Positions 49,901-57,744 of a stretch of DNA of 64,000 nucleotides are shown here, piece after piece; position 1 is the stretch's first letter, and every line of letters begins with the position of its first letter. The position numbers were made by a program, and so were the translations under genes. The stretch covers positions 1-64,000 of the forward strand of contig JABSOZ010000006.1 of NCBI GenBank assembly GCA_013215295.1, read 5' to 3'. Below the pieces are notes generated by a model. That model searched no databases, was not told the origin of the DNA, and was given only the letters and a program-made list of their open reading frames with translations. The stretch comes from Colwellia sp. GTDB lineage: Bacteria; Pseudomonadota; Gammaproteobacteria; Enterobacterales; Alteromonadaceae.

Positions 49901-50116
49901 TATTTCACTGTAGATAATCTATTAAATCTGATCGATAGCAGTAAAGGTAAGGTATACGGAAGTGATTTTGGAACGCAAGAATTAGTTCAGTTTACAATTG
50001 ACCCTGCAACTAGAAAATATCAATATGATAGACCTGGTTCAGATAGCTTAGATAATAAATTTTATACTACTGATTCAGCATGGCGTATAAAAGTAGGTGT
50101 TAGCTACAAGTTCTAA
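46985..50116 (+). CDS. TonB-dependent receptor with N-terminal carboxypeptidase-like domain (Oar type)
   Basis: A 1043-aa outer-membrane receptor. Signal peptide about 1-25 (ending AMA), a carboxypeptidase-regulatory-like beta domain (about 29-115, GIRGSIVNSTGEISVNAKIEIL), a plug (about 120-240, SVAGTNPRFNSISVDGIGQND) and a long beta barrel ending in the aromatic C-terminus VGVSYKF. Oar-type receptors import large ligands; given its neighbours, nucleosides or oligonucleotides are candidate ligands, as an inference. A terminator follows at 50141. Confidence 0.93.
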   Translation: MNTHRLSLITGAVVLALGLSTSAMASDTSSGIRGSIVNSTGEISVNAKIEILHGPSGTKTVTRSNDTGKFSSKGLRVGGPYTIKVTGENGVNVYKNIYLTLGDTFRLNAELISTDNVERISVTGSNVFSNNIGSNSYFSADDITNSPSFNRDIKDIVRNNPLAVLSSKDGELSVAGTNPRFNSISVDGIGQNDDFGLNANGYPTTRSPISLDAIEQVTIDVTPFNAKDSGFQGAKINAVTKSGTNTLSGTFFYETQNDDMAGTPKNNTIEDPTKREAPLDFDETTFGATLGGAFIEDELFFFASYEYYEASSTVEWGPDGANVPNPTRANLADVEAVKQIARDVYGVEPGDWNETPAIEDEKILLKLDWNINDEHRAAFTYQYSKGNSTRNQSSHPYELRLSSHWYNRTEELNNYAFKLYSDWNDDLSTQFSLTYLDNPTTQASLGDFSDTVIKADSGDIAMGADHSRHSNDLHKKTFIMSLDGDYLVGDHSLTFGYQFKRLDIFNLFLQNTKGDYVFNSIEDFENQIASSIKYQNTTSLDPNDAAASFVRDEHAFYIHDEWMFNDEITIDMGVRYEMLASNDKPIFNDQMLERTGYDNTENLDGVGIILPRFGIKWDATEDLIVRGGVGRYSGGQPTVWVSNAYSNPGVGIGKVDLRNGSFENTDISGPRQEDMDSVANSERYADTNFTDPNFDLPSDWRFQIAADYRFDIPFLGDNFMFTAEYLYKKEENTAFWQDASLFGDEDGTTADGGRIIYDDPDYNEDLMLTNTDKAGRSKIFSVVLSKDWDSGVSLTTSYTNQDITSAHTSSSATAGSNYGYNPVINRNEAIVGRSGFETEHRLVVNLGYATEFVAGYKTNINLFFERKSGKPITFYADGSRGGDLNDPYGLLSPGTYNDSFLPYIPTPGDENVTFTSPEDEAEFYEVVNSLGLAKYAGGYLPKGVATTPWVTTLDLSVRQEIPGFSEDHKGTVYFTVDNLLNLIDSSKGKVYGSDFGTQELVQFTIDPATRKYQYDRPGSDSLDNKFYTTDSAWRIKVGVSYKF

Positions 50117-50140
50117 AACAACTTTGCATAATTGAATGTC

Positions 50141-50171
50141 AAACCCTTTAGTTATGCTAAAGGGTTTTTTT
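50141..50171 (+). terminator. Terminator of the first TonB receptor
   Basis: Stem AAACCCTTTAG/CTAAAGGGTTT with loop TTATG followed by TTTT, 25 bp past the stop. Confidence 0.92.
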
Positions 50172-50221
50172 ATGCCATAAATTTCATTTTTGATTGATTA
50201 ATTCAATCAGCTTTAATTATT

Positions 50222-50235
50222 TGACCAAGTGGTCA
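50222..50235. promoter_or_regulatory. RutR-type operator upstream of cdd-deoA
   Basis: A perfect palindrome TGACCA-AG-TGGTCA, 47 bp before the cdd start, preceded by T as in the RutR consensus. A TATAGT at 50252-50257 could be the -10, so the operator would cover the -35 region and act by repression. Confidence 0.75.
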
Positions 50236-50282
50236 GGTATGTTATTCTTATTATAGTTTAACCCTATAAAATCTGGGATAGT

Positions 50283-50702
50283 ATGAAAAATAATACCTAT
50301 GAAATACCTGCCGCACTAAAAGCTGCAGCAAAAGAAGCTTACGGTAAAGCCTATGCACCTTATAGTCAATTCCATGTCGGTTCTGCAGCACTTACTACCC
50401 AAGGTAATATTGTGCAGGGTTGTAATGTAGAGAATGCATCTTACGGTCTAACGATTTGTGCAGAGCGTAATTGTATAGGTCATGCTGTTGCAAATGGTGA
50501 GCAAAGTTTCCAAATGATCGTAATTTATACAGAGCAAGATAAGTTAACGCCTCCGTGTGGAGCATGTCGGCAAGTCATCGCTGAATTTTTTGAACAATCA
50601 GCTCCAGTCATTGCTATTAACCATAAAGATGAACAACAAGTATGGACTGTTGCCCAACTGCTACCAGATGCATTTACACCAAAAGATTTATTGGAATTAT
50701 AA
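50283..50702 (+). CDS. cdd: Cytidine deaminase, small homotetrameric type
   Basis: A 139-aa zinc enzyme converting cytidine and deoxycytidine to uridine and deoxyuridine. The active-site signature NASYGLTICAERNCIG contains the zinc Cys and catalytic Glu, and PPCGACRQVIAEF holds the two other zinc Cys. This is the short tetrameric type, not the 294-aa dimer of E. coli. It is 12 bp upstream of deoA, one operon under the RutR-type operator at 50222. Confidence 0.96.
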   Translation: MKNNTYEIPAALKAAAKEAYGKAYAPYSQFHVGSAALTTQGNIVQGCNVENASYGLTICAERNCIGHAVANGEQSFQMIVIYTEQDKLTPPCGACRQVIAEFFEQSAPVIAINHKDEQQVWTVAQLLPDAFTPKDLLEL

Positions 50703-50714
50703 GGATTTACCATA

Positions 50715-52016
50715 ATGATGTTACCTCAAGAAATAATACGCATTAAACGTAATGGACAAACGCTTAATGATAGCCAGATTCAAAGTTTTGTTAATGGTTT
50801 AGTTGATGGCAGTTTTTCAGATAGTCAAGTTGGCGCGATGGCGATGGCCATTTTCCAAAAAGGAATGTCTGTTGACGAAAAAGTAACGCTAACGAAAGCG
50901 ATGATGAACTCGGGGGATGTACTCTCTTGGGACGGTTATGATGCTCCCATTGTTGATAAACACTCTACGGGAGGTGTTGGAGATAAGGTGAGTTTTATGC
51001 TGGCTGCAATCGTTTCTGCGTGTGGTGCCTTTGTACCTATGATAGCAGGTCGAGGACTTGGCCACACAGGCGGTACAGCAGACAAGTTGGAAAGTATTGC
51101 GGGTTTCAATGTCGAGCCAACAATAGGAGAGTTTAAGCGTATTGTAAAAGAAGTAGGTTTCGCTATCATTTCACAAACTGATAACTTGGCACCAGCAGAT
51201 AAACGTCTTTATGGTATTCGAGATGTCACCGCGACAGTTGAATCTATTCCATTAATTACAGCGTCTATTTTATCTAAAAAAATCGCTGCGGGTCTTGATA
51301 CTTTAGTCATGGATGTAAAAGTGGGTAACGGTGCAATGATGTCATCACTAGAAGATGCCAAAGCGCTTGCCGACAGTATTTCAAGTGTGGCCAATGGTGC
51401 AGGTGTTAAAACGCAAGCTATTATTACCGACATGAACCAGGTCTTAGGTACGAGTGCGGGTAATGCCATTGAAATGTATGAAACAGTAAAATATTTAACG
51501 GGTAAGCAACGAGAGCCACGTTTACATCAAGTGGTTAAAACATTAGCGAGTGCCATGTTAGTAAACACAGATTTAGCTACAGATGAACAAGATGCATACC
51601 TTAAAATAGATAAAGTACTTCACTCTGGCAAAGCAGCGGAGATATTTGAGCGTATGATAGCAGCGCTTGGTGGGCCAAAAGATTTTGTGGAAAATCCATG
51701 GGGTTCAATGAATAAAGCTGCTTTTATTATGGAAGTTAAAGCGAGTCAGCATGGTTATTTAGCACAAATGAATACGCGTGATGTCGGAATGTCTGTTGTC
51801 AGTTTAGGCGGTGGTAGAACAGCACCAGGGCAAAAAGTTGATCATACTGTTGGATTTGATCGAATTTTACCTTTGGGCGTTCAAGTAAATAGTGGCGAAG
51901 TTATTGCTCGAGTTCATGCTAGGGATGAAAATTCAGCGCTATTAGCTGCTCAACAATTTAATCAGGCAATTACATATTCCGAAGAAGCGCCTGAGTTAGC
52001 ACCGGTAATTTATTAA
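50715..52016 (+). CDS. deoA: Thymidine phosphorylase
   Basis: A 433-aa enzyme cleaving thymidine and deoxyuridine with phosphate to the free base and deoxyribose-1-phosphate. The signature VDKHSTGGVGDKVSFML (near 80-95) and IAGRGLGHTGGTADKLESI are present. Two consecutive ATGs start the frame, with AAGGA upstream. Its products thymine and uracil are the ligands known for RutR, which would make the pathway self-inducing. Confidence 0.97.
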   Translation: MMLPQEIIRIKRNGQTLNDSQIQSFVNGLVDGSFSDSQVGAMAMAIFQKGMSVDEKVTLTKAMMNSGDVLSWDGYDAPIVDKHSTGGVGDKVSFMLAAIVSACGAFVPMIAGRGLGHTGGTADKLESIAGFNVEPTIGEFKRIVKEVGFAIISQTDNLAPADKRLYGIRDVTATVESIPLITASILSKKIAAGLDTLVMDVKVGNGAMMSSLEDAKALADSISSVANGAGVKTQAIITDMNQVLGTSAGNAIEMYETVKYLTGKQREPRLHQVVKTLASAMLVNTDLATDEQDAYLKIDKVLHSGKAAEIFERMIAALGGPKDFVENPWGSMNKAAFIMEVKASQHGYLAQMNTRDVGMSVVSLGGGRTAPGQKVDHTVGFDRILPLGVQVNSGEVIARVHARDENSALLAAQQFNQAITYSEEAPELAPVIY

Positions 52017-52070
52017 GCAAACTCGCTTAAGATAATCGACTTAATATTCACTTGTCATGTCATTTGAAGA

Positions 52071-52112
52071 AAAAAGTCACTTGTTACTCAAAAGGTAATA
52101 AGTGACTTTTTA
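52071..52112. terminator. Bidirectional terminator between deoA and upp
   Basis: AAAAAGTCACTT/AAGTGACTTTTT stem enclosing a smaller GTTAC/GGTAAT-like hairpin, with A and T runs outside, between converging genes. Confidence 0.88.
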
Positions 52113-52129
52113 GTTTGATTAAATCAACA

Positions 52130-52756
52130 CTATAACGTACCGAAAATTTTATCCCCAGCATCACCTAAACCAGGCAATATATAACCTTGTTCGTTAAGTT
52201 TTTCATCTATCATACCAATGGTTAGTGTTACATCTGGATGTGCGTCTTTGATGACTTTAACGCCTTCTGGAGCAGCTACTAAAAATAGTGCAATAATGTT
52301 TTTACAGCCAGAAGCCTTTAATAAGTCTATGGTAGCTAAAGCCGTACCACCTGTTGCTAACATAGGATCAATCACAATAGCGGTTCTACTCTCTATATCA
52401 GAGATAATATTTTCATAATAGCTTTCAGGTTGCAATGTTTCTTCATTACGTTGTAGGCCTACAACACTTATTTTGGCACAAGGCAATACTAAAAGTGCTC
52501 CCTCAAGCATACCTAAACCCGCACGTAAAATCGGGACGAGAGTAGGCTGTTTATCTGCCAAGGTTGGCACCGAAATATCACCAGACCAACAGGTCATTGA
52601 CGTATTTTTTAAACTAAAATGTTGAGTTGCTTCAACGGTTAATAGCATTGAGATTTCTTTGGCTAACTCTCTAAAAGCCTTGACCGATATATCGTTATCT
52701 CGTAATAGACTAACTTTGTGTTTTACAAGTGGGTGAGCGCTTTCAAAAACAGGCAT
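52130..52756 (-). CDS. upp: Uracil phosphoribosyltransferase
   Basis: A 208-aa enzyme converting uracil and PRPP to UMP. Conserved blocks: HPLVKHKVSLLRD, VPILRAGLGMLEG, the PRPP-binding VIDPMLATGGTALATIDLLK and GLGDAGDKIFGT. Same length as E. coli Upp. It is the last gene of the leftward run udk-nupC-deoC-tdk-upp. Confidence 0.97.
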   Translation of the reverse strand: MPVFESAHPLVKHKVSLLRDNDISVKAFRELAKEISMLLTVEATQHFSLKNTSMTCWSGDISVPTLADKQPTLVPILRAGLGMLEGALLVLPCAKISVVGLQRNEETLQPESYYENIISDIESRTAIVIDPMLATGGTALATIDLLKASGCKNIIALFLVAAPEGVKVIKDAHPDVTLTIGMIDEKLNEQGYILPGLGDAGDKIFGTL

Positions 52757-52834
52757 GAAATATTATTCCTCGTTATTATGGACAAGATAAGAAAGGTGTT
52801 ATTCTACGATTAAGCGTAGAATAACTTACAGTAT

Positions 52835-53410
52835 TTACCAGACTAGTTTTTTAAAGTGAGCTCTACACAAAGGTTCATAACGTTCATTTCCGCCAACTTC
52901 TACCTGCTGACCACCTTTAACAGGTACACCGTTTTTATCTTGTCTGATGACAAAATTTGCTTTACGACCACAATGACAAATAGTTTTCAGTTCAACTAAC
53001 TTATCGGCCCAAGCGAGAAGGGCTGCACTACCGGAAAAAGTTTCACCTAAGAAGTCAGTCCTTATCCCGTAGGCTAAGACAGGAATGTGTAATAAATCTA
53101 CAACATCGGTGAGTTGTTTAACTTGTTCGGTAGAAAGAAACTGTGCTTCATCGATCAGTACACAATCAAGTTTAGTTTCTTGATGTTTCTTTTTAATGTC
53201 AGCCAGCATGTTACTGTCATCATCAAAAAGAAATGCATCTGCATCAATGCCTAAACGTGACGTAACTTTGCCTTGTGCAAATCTATCATCAATTTTTGCG
53301 GTATAAATAGCCGTTGTTAAACCGCGCTCTTTATAATTATAAGACGATTGAAGCAGGTGAGTAGATTTACCCGCATTCATTGATGAATAATAAAAATATA
53401 ATTGCGCCAT
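52835..53410 (-). CDS. tdk: Thymidine kinase
   Basis: A 191-aa type II thymidine kinase. The P-loop is [17 protein letters not shown] near residue 8-22, the Walker B region is [12 protein letters not shown], and the zinc lasso has CHCGRKANF and the late Cys in LCRAHF. It phosphorylates thymidine and deoxyuridine. It lies 24 bp downstream of deoC and about 78 bp upstream of upp. Confidence 0.97.
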   Translation of the reverse strand: MAQLYFYYSSMNAGKSTHLLQSSYNYKERGLTTAIYTAKIDDRFAQGKVTSRLGIDADAFLFDDDSNMLADIKKKHQETKLDCVLIDEAQFLSTEQVKQLTDVVDLLHIPVLAYGIRTDFLGETFSGSAALLAWADKLVELKTICHCGRKANFVIRQDKNGVPVKGGQQVEVGGNERYEPLCRAHFKKLVW

Positions 53411-53434
53411 GATTTACTTCTTTATTGATGAATA

Positions 53435-54208
53435 TTAATAGCTGCTTGCTGACTTGCTTTCTGCACTGTGCCCCAGTGTAACAAGTAAACTGTTAAGTAA
53501 ACTACTTGCACCAAAACGAAAATGATTATGATCAGCCCAATCAACACCTAATATACTATCTGCAAGATCAAGATAAACAGCGGCATCTTCAGCATTTTTA
53601 ACACCACCAGCAGGTTTAAAGCCAACATTGATATTTTTGTTTTTAATGACTTCTAGCATTATTTTTGCAGCTTCAGGTGTTGCACTAACAGCAACTTTTC
53701 CTGTTGATGTTTTAATAAAGTCAGCACCCGCATTAATGGAAATTTCACTCGCTTGCTGAATAAGTTCCGCTGATTTCAATTCACCAGTTTCGATAATAAC
53801 TTTTAGCTTAGCAATATCACCACAGGCTTGCTTACATACTTTAACCATATCAAAACCGATATCAGGGTTACCTTGCATCAATGCTTTGTAAGGGAACACC
53901 AAATCTACTTCGTCAGCGCCATAAGCGACAGCTGCTTGAGTTTCAGCTAAAGCAATATCTATATCATCATTGCCGTGGGGAAAGTTTGTTACGGTAGCGA
54001 TTTTAATTTGCGGTGTTTGCTGAGCTTTTAATATCTTTTTCGCCATAGGTACAAAACGCGGGTAGATACAAATAGCCGCTGTAGAACCCGCTGAAGATTT
54101 AGCTTGTTGACATAAATTGATAATATCTTGTTCTGTTTCGCTGTCAGTAAGACTGGTTAAATCCATTAAGGAAAGTGCACGTTGAGCGATAAATTTAAGA
54201 TCAGACAT
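53435..54208 (-). CDS. deoC: Deoxyribose-phosphate aldolase
   Basis: A 257-aa class I aldolase splitting deoxyribose-5-phosphate to acetaldehyde and glyceraldehyde-3-phosphate. The Schiff-base Lys is in [18 protein letters not shown], the second Lys in [12 protein letters not shown], and [14 protein letters not shown] is conserved. The frame extends to 54265 into nupC, but the ATG at 54208 with GAGG upstream gives the normal length (E. coli 259 aa). Confidence 0.96.
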   Translation of the reverse strand: MSDLKFIAQRALSLMDLTSLTDSETEQDIINLCQQAKSSAGSTAAICIYPRFVPMAKKILKAQQTPQIKIATVTNFPHGNDDIDIALAETQAAVAYGADEVDLVFPYKALMQGNPDIGFDMVKVCKQACGDIAKLKVIIETGELKSAELIQQASEISINAGADFIKTSTGKVAVSATPEAAKIMLEVIKNKNINVGFKPAGGVKNAEDAAVYLDLADSILGVDWADHNHFRFGASSLLNSLLVTLGHSAESKSASSY

Positions 54209-54230
54209 AGTTTTGTTTTCCTCTGTATTA

Positions 54231-55475
54231 CTATAAAGCAATGAATACACCAGCGATGGCTGCACTCATTAAATTGGCTAAAGTAGCTGCCATCATAGCG
54301 TGCATACCAAGTTTGGCGATATCACGTCGACGACTAGGAGCCATTGAACCAATGCCACCAAGCAAAATAGCAATTGAAGATAAATTAGCAAATCCACAAA
54401 GAGCGAATGTAACAATTGCTTGAGTAGCAGGTGAAAGTGTATCTTTAATTTCAACAAAATTTACATAAGCAAAAAACTCATTAACAACCACTTTTTGACC
54501 AATAAAACTTCCGGCTTGAAGCATTTCGTTCACCGGTACGCCAATAATATAAGCGAAGGGTGCAAATATATAACCTAAAATGAGTTCAATAGTAATATTG
54601 TCATATCCGAACAATCCACTAATACCGCCAACAATCGTATTGAGAAGGGCGATTAATGCAATAAAAGCAAGTAACATTGCGCCAACATTAACAGCAAGTT
54701 TCAACCCTGAAGCAGCGCCAGATGCAGCAGCATCAATAACGTTAGCGGGTTTGTCTTCACCTTCATCAAAGTCTATAGAATTTTGCACAATTTTTTCATG
54801 CTCAGTTTCAGGGTAAATAATTTTAGCCATTAATAAGCCACCCGGTGCGGCCATGAAAGAAGCCGCTATTAAGTATTTTAGTTCAATACCTAACCCGGCA
54901 TAACCCGCCATGATTGAACCTGCAACAGATGCTAATCCACCCACCATAATTGCGAATAACTCTGATTGCGTCATTTTAGCGATGTATGGACGAATAACTA
55001 ACGGGGCTTCAGTTTGGCCAACAAATATATTTGCCGTTGCTGAAAGTGATTCGGGTTTACTGGTTTGTAATAGCTTTTGCAAACTACCGCCAATAATTTT
55101 AATAACCCATTGCATAATGCCTAGATAATAAAGTACGGCGATTAAAGACGAGAAGAAAATAATATTAGGTAAAACACGAATGGCAAAAACAAAACCAACG
55201 CCATTATCGAACATGGCATCTGTACCTAGACCGCCGAACAAGAAGTTTATGCCGACTTTTGCACTATCAATAACGCTTTGCACACTCGAAGTAATAGTGG
55301 TTAATACGTCTTTTCCAAAAGGAACATATAAAACGAAAGCGCCCATAATTAATTGTAAGAGAAACGCAAAGCCTACTGTTCGAAAGTTAATGTTTTTTCG
55401 GCTTTTCGAAAGACCGTAGGCAATAGCTAATAAAACAAATATGCCTATTACCCCTCTATATGCAGACAAATCCAT
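54231..55475 (-). CDS. nupC: Concentrative nucleoside transporter (NupC/CNT family)
   Basis: A 414-aa inner-membrane symporter with about 9-10 helices. CNT signatures include [55 protein letters not shown] (the nucleoside and cation site) and [19 protein letters not shown]. It takes up nucleosides with H+ or Na+. It follows udk by 45 bp and precedes deoC by 22 bp, supplying substrates for the locus. Confidence 0.95.
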   Translation of the reverse strand: MDLSAYRGVIGIFVLLAIAYGLSKSRKNINFRTVGFAFLLQLIMGAFVLYVPFGKDVLTTITSSVQSVIDSAKVGINFLFGGLGTDAMFDNGVGFVFAIRVLPNIIFFSSLIAVLYYLGIMQWVIKIIGGSLQKLLQTSKPESLSATANIFVGQTEAPLVIRPYIAKMTQSELFAIMVGGLASVAGSIMAGYAGLGIELKYLIAASFMAAPGGLLMAKIIYPETEHEKIVQNSIDFDEGEDKPANVIDAAASGAASGLKLAVNVGAMLLAFIALIALLNTIVGGISGLFGYDNITIELILGYIFAPFAYIIGVPVNEMLQAGSFIGQKVVVNEFFAYVNFVEIKDTLSPATQAIVTFALCGFANLSSIAILLGGIGSMAPSRRRDIAKLGMHAMMAATLANLMSAAIAGVFIAL

Positions 55476-55520
55476 AAATACCCCTTGTTATAATTATTGT
55501 TATTTGTATTTTATTTTGTT

Positions 55521-56171
55521 TTATTTTTGTAGCGGTAACTTTGATAACTGACGAATTTTTGCTTTTAGTACTTCTATCGCCATTCTATTTTTGCCACCAC
55601 GTGTGATGACTATATCAGCCCAAGCTTTAGAAGGTTCAATAAATTGGTAATACATAGGTCTAACCGTTTCTAAATATTGACTTGTTACAGACTCAACACT
55701 TCTATTTCGCTCAATTAAGTCACGTTTTATGCGTCTAACTAGGCAAATATCAAGCGGTGTATCCATATAGACCTTAATATCAAATTGGTCTCTAAGTGCT
55801 TTATTGGAAAGTAATAAAATACCTTCAACCAGTACGATTTTTGTCGGTGTAAAAACACGTGTTTCTACGGTACGCGTATGTGTTTTGTAACAATATATAG
55901 GAACGTCTATTGATTTATTTTCAGTAATATCTTTTAGGTGCTGGGTTAATAAGTCATGTTCGAAGGCACTTGGATTATCATAATTGGTTTGTTCACGTTC
56001 TGACATGGACAAATGAGATTGATCGCGGTAATAAGAATCTTCACTTAGAATAGAAATTCCTTCTTCACCTAATTCATCTATAAGCTCGTCATGAATAGTT
56101 TGTGCAAAAAGGGTTTTCCCTGATGCAGATGGACCTGTGATTGTGATTATTGTCGGTTTATTATCTTTCAA
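55521..56171 (-). CDS. udk: Uridine/cytidine kinase
   Basis: A 216-aa kinase phosphorylating uridine and cytidine. The P-loop is TGPSASGKTLFAQTI at residues 11-25; ILSEDSYYRDQ and NYDNPSAFEHDLL are family motifs, as is RRIKRDLIERNRSVESV. Length matches E. coli Udk (213 aa). First gene of the leftward salvage operon, with a promoter under the RutR-type operator at 56361. Confidence 0.95.
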   Translation of the reverse strand: MKDNKPTIITITGPSASGKTLFAQTIHDELIDELGEEGISILSEDSYYRDQSHLSMSEREQTNYDNPSAFEHDLLTQHLKDITENKSIDVPIYCYKTHTRTVETRVFTPTKIVLVEGILLLSNKALRDQFDIKVYMDTPLDICLVRRIKRDLIERNRSVESVTSQYLETVRPMYYQFIEPSKAWADIVITRGGKNRMAIEVLKAKIRQLSKLPLQK

Positions 56172-56346
56172 TGTTGTTGCCTGTCAAAATTTCAGGTTCA
56201 AAAGTAATTTTAAATACTATCATTAGCTGCAGAGATGAAAGTAAAAAAAAGCTAAATATATGTTTATTCGGTTAAATAATCATTAAATATACGTTAAATA
56301 ATATATATATCTAAAAGGATCATTTACCCAATTTTTAAAAGATGAT

Positions 56347-56375
56347 AAATTATCACAACTTGACCATGTGGTCAT
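56347..56375. promoter_or_regulatory. Divergent udk/deoB control region with RutR-type operator
   Basis: A perfect palindrome TGACCA-TG-TGGTCA at 56361-56374 in the 257-bp spacer. On the minus strand it overlaps -35 ATGACC with -10 TAATTT 17 bp away (56352-56347), a promoter for udk. Rightward, TTGACC at 56360 with TACTAT at 56385 (19 bp) is a weaker candidate for deoB. One operator may therefore control both directions. Confidence 0.72.
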
Positions 56376-56428
56376 GTTTTATTCTACTATTTATGAATAT
56401 ATATTAAAAAAATATAAAAGGAAATTGC

Positions 56429-57667
56429 ATGACACGCGCAATAGTTTTAGTGATTGATAGTTTTGGTATAGGTTATTCTGCTGATGCTGCAGAGTTTGGT
56501 GATGTTGGTGCAAATACCCTTGCTAATCTGGCTAAAGCATATTTCGACGAAACAGGAAAAGCCATTAACTTACCCAATCTTGCAAAGTTAGGATTATTTA
56601 AAGCCTGTCATGAAGCATCTAATACCGATTTCCCTAAGCAGGGCGGTGTCCCGGAAAAAGGGGCTTATGGTTATATGCAGGAAATAAGCACAGGAAAAGA
56701 TACGCCAAGTGGACATTGGGAAATGGCCGGAGTTCCGGTACTTTTTGATTGGGATTATTTCACCAATAAGGAAAATGCATTTTCTCAAGATTTGATGGAT
56801 AAAATTAATAAAGCAACGGGATTTACCGGCATGTTAGGTAATTGTCATGCTTCTGGTACTGTTATTTTAGATAAATTAGGTGAAGAGCATATTAAGTCTG
56901 GTTTACCTATATGTTATACCTCAGCAGACAGTGTTTTTCAGGTAGCAGCTCATGAAGAGCATTTCGGTTTAGATAATCTATATAAATACTGTGAAACGGT
57001 AAGAGCAGAACTCGGAGATTTAAATATCGGCCGCGTTATCGCTAGACCTTTTATTGGCGATAACTCAGATAATTTTGCTCGTACAGGTAATCGTCGTGAT
57101 TATTCAGTGTTACCACCAGCACCCACTGTGCTTGATAAAATCTTTGATGCAGGAACCCATGTAATTAGTGTTGGTAAAATAGCTGACATTTTTGCTCATC
57201 AAGGGATCAGTGAAAAAACGAAAGCAACAGGTTTAGATGCCTTGTTAGACGCAACGATTGAACATATTAAGTCAGCTCAAGATAATTCGTTGATTTTTAC
57301 CAATTTAGTTAACTTCGATCAAGACTTTGGACATCGACGTGATCCGATAGGATATGCTCAAGAGCTTGAAGCTTTTGATTTACGTTTACCCGAAGTGCTC
57401 AATGCGATGACAGATAATGACATCGTGTTTTTAACCGCAGACCATGGTTGTGATCCAACCTGGCCAGGAAGCGACCATACTCGTGAATACGTTCCTATTT
57501 TAGCTTACCATCACAATATATCTTCTATAAATTTAGGTGAACGTAAAACCTTCGCAGATTTAGGTCAAACCATTGCCGAATTGTTTAACGTTGAAGCAAT
57601 GGACTACGGCACAAGTTTTATGGCCGACTTATACAATAAACAAAGCAATAAACAAAGCAATAAGTAA
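56429..57667 (+). CDS. deoB: Phosphopentomutase
   Basis: A 412-aa alkaline-phosphatase-superfamily mutase interconverting (deoxy)ribose-1- and -5-phosphate. Metal motifs: [28 protein letters not shown] (with the phosphorylated Thr), [15 protein letters not shown] and [26 protein letters not shown] lies before the ATG. The C-terminus ends [10 protein letters not shown] from a short tandem DNA repeat (57639-57664), a probable recent slippage addition. It links DeoA/DeoD products to DeoC. Confidence 0.97.
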   Translation: MTRAIVLVIDSFGIGYSADAAEFGDVGANTLANLAKAYFDETGKAINLPNLAKLGLFKACHEASNTDFPKQGGVPEKGAYGYMQEISTGKDTPSGHWEMAGVPVLFDWDYFTNKENAFSQDLMDKINKATGFTGMLGNCHASGTVILDKLGEEHIKSGLPICYTSADSVFQVAAHEEHFGLDNLYKYCETVRAELGDLNIGRVIARPFIGDNSDNFARTGNRRDYSVLPPAPTVLDKIFDAGTHVISVGKIADIFAHQGISEKTKATGLDALLDATIEHIKSAQDNSLIFTNLVNFDQDFGHRRDPIGYAQELEAFDLRLPEVLNAMTDNDIVFLTADHGCDPTWPGSDHTREYVPILAYHHNISSINLGERKTFADLGQTIAELFNVEAMDYGTSFMADLYNKQSNKQSNK

Positions 57668-57744
57668 TTAAACTTTAAAGACAATATTTCTACTACACTA
57701 TTTAAAATATATAAAAACAAATAACCCCCCTTGGGAGATAACAA

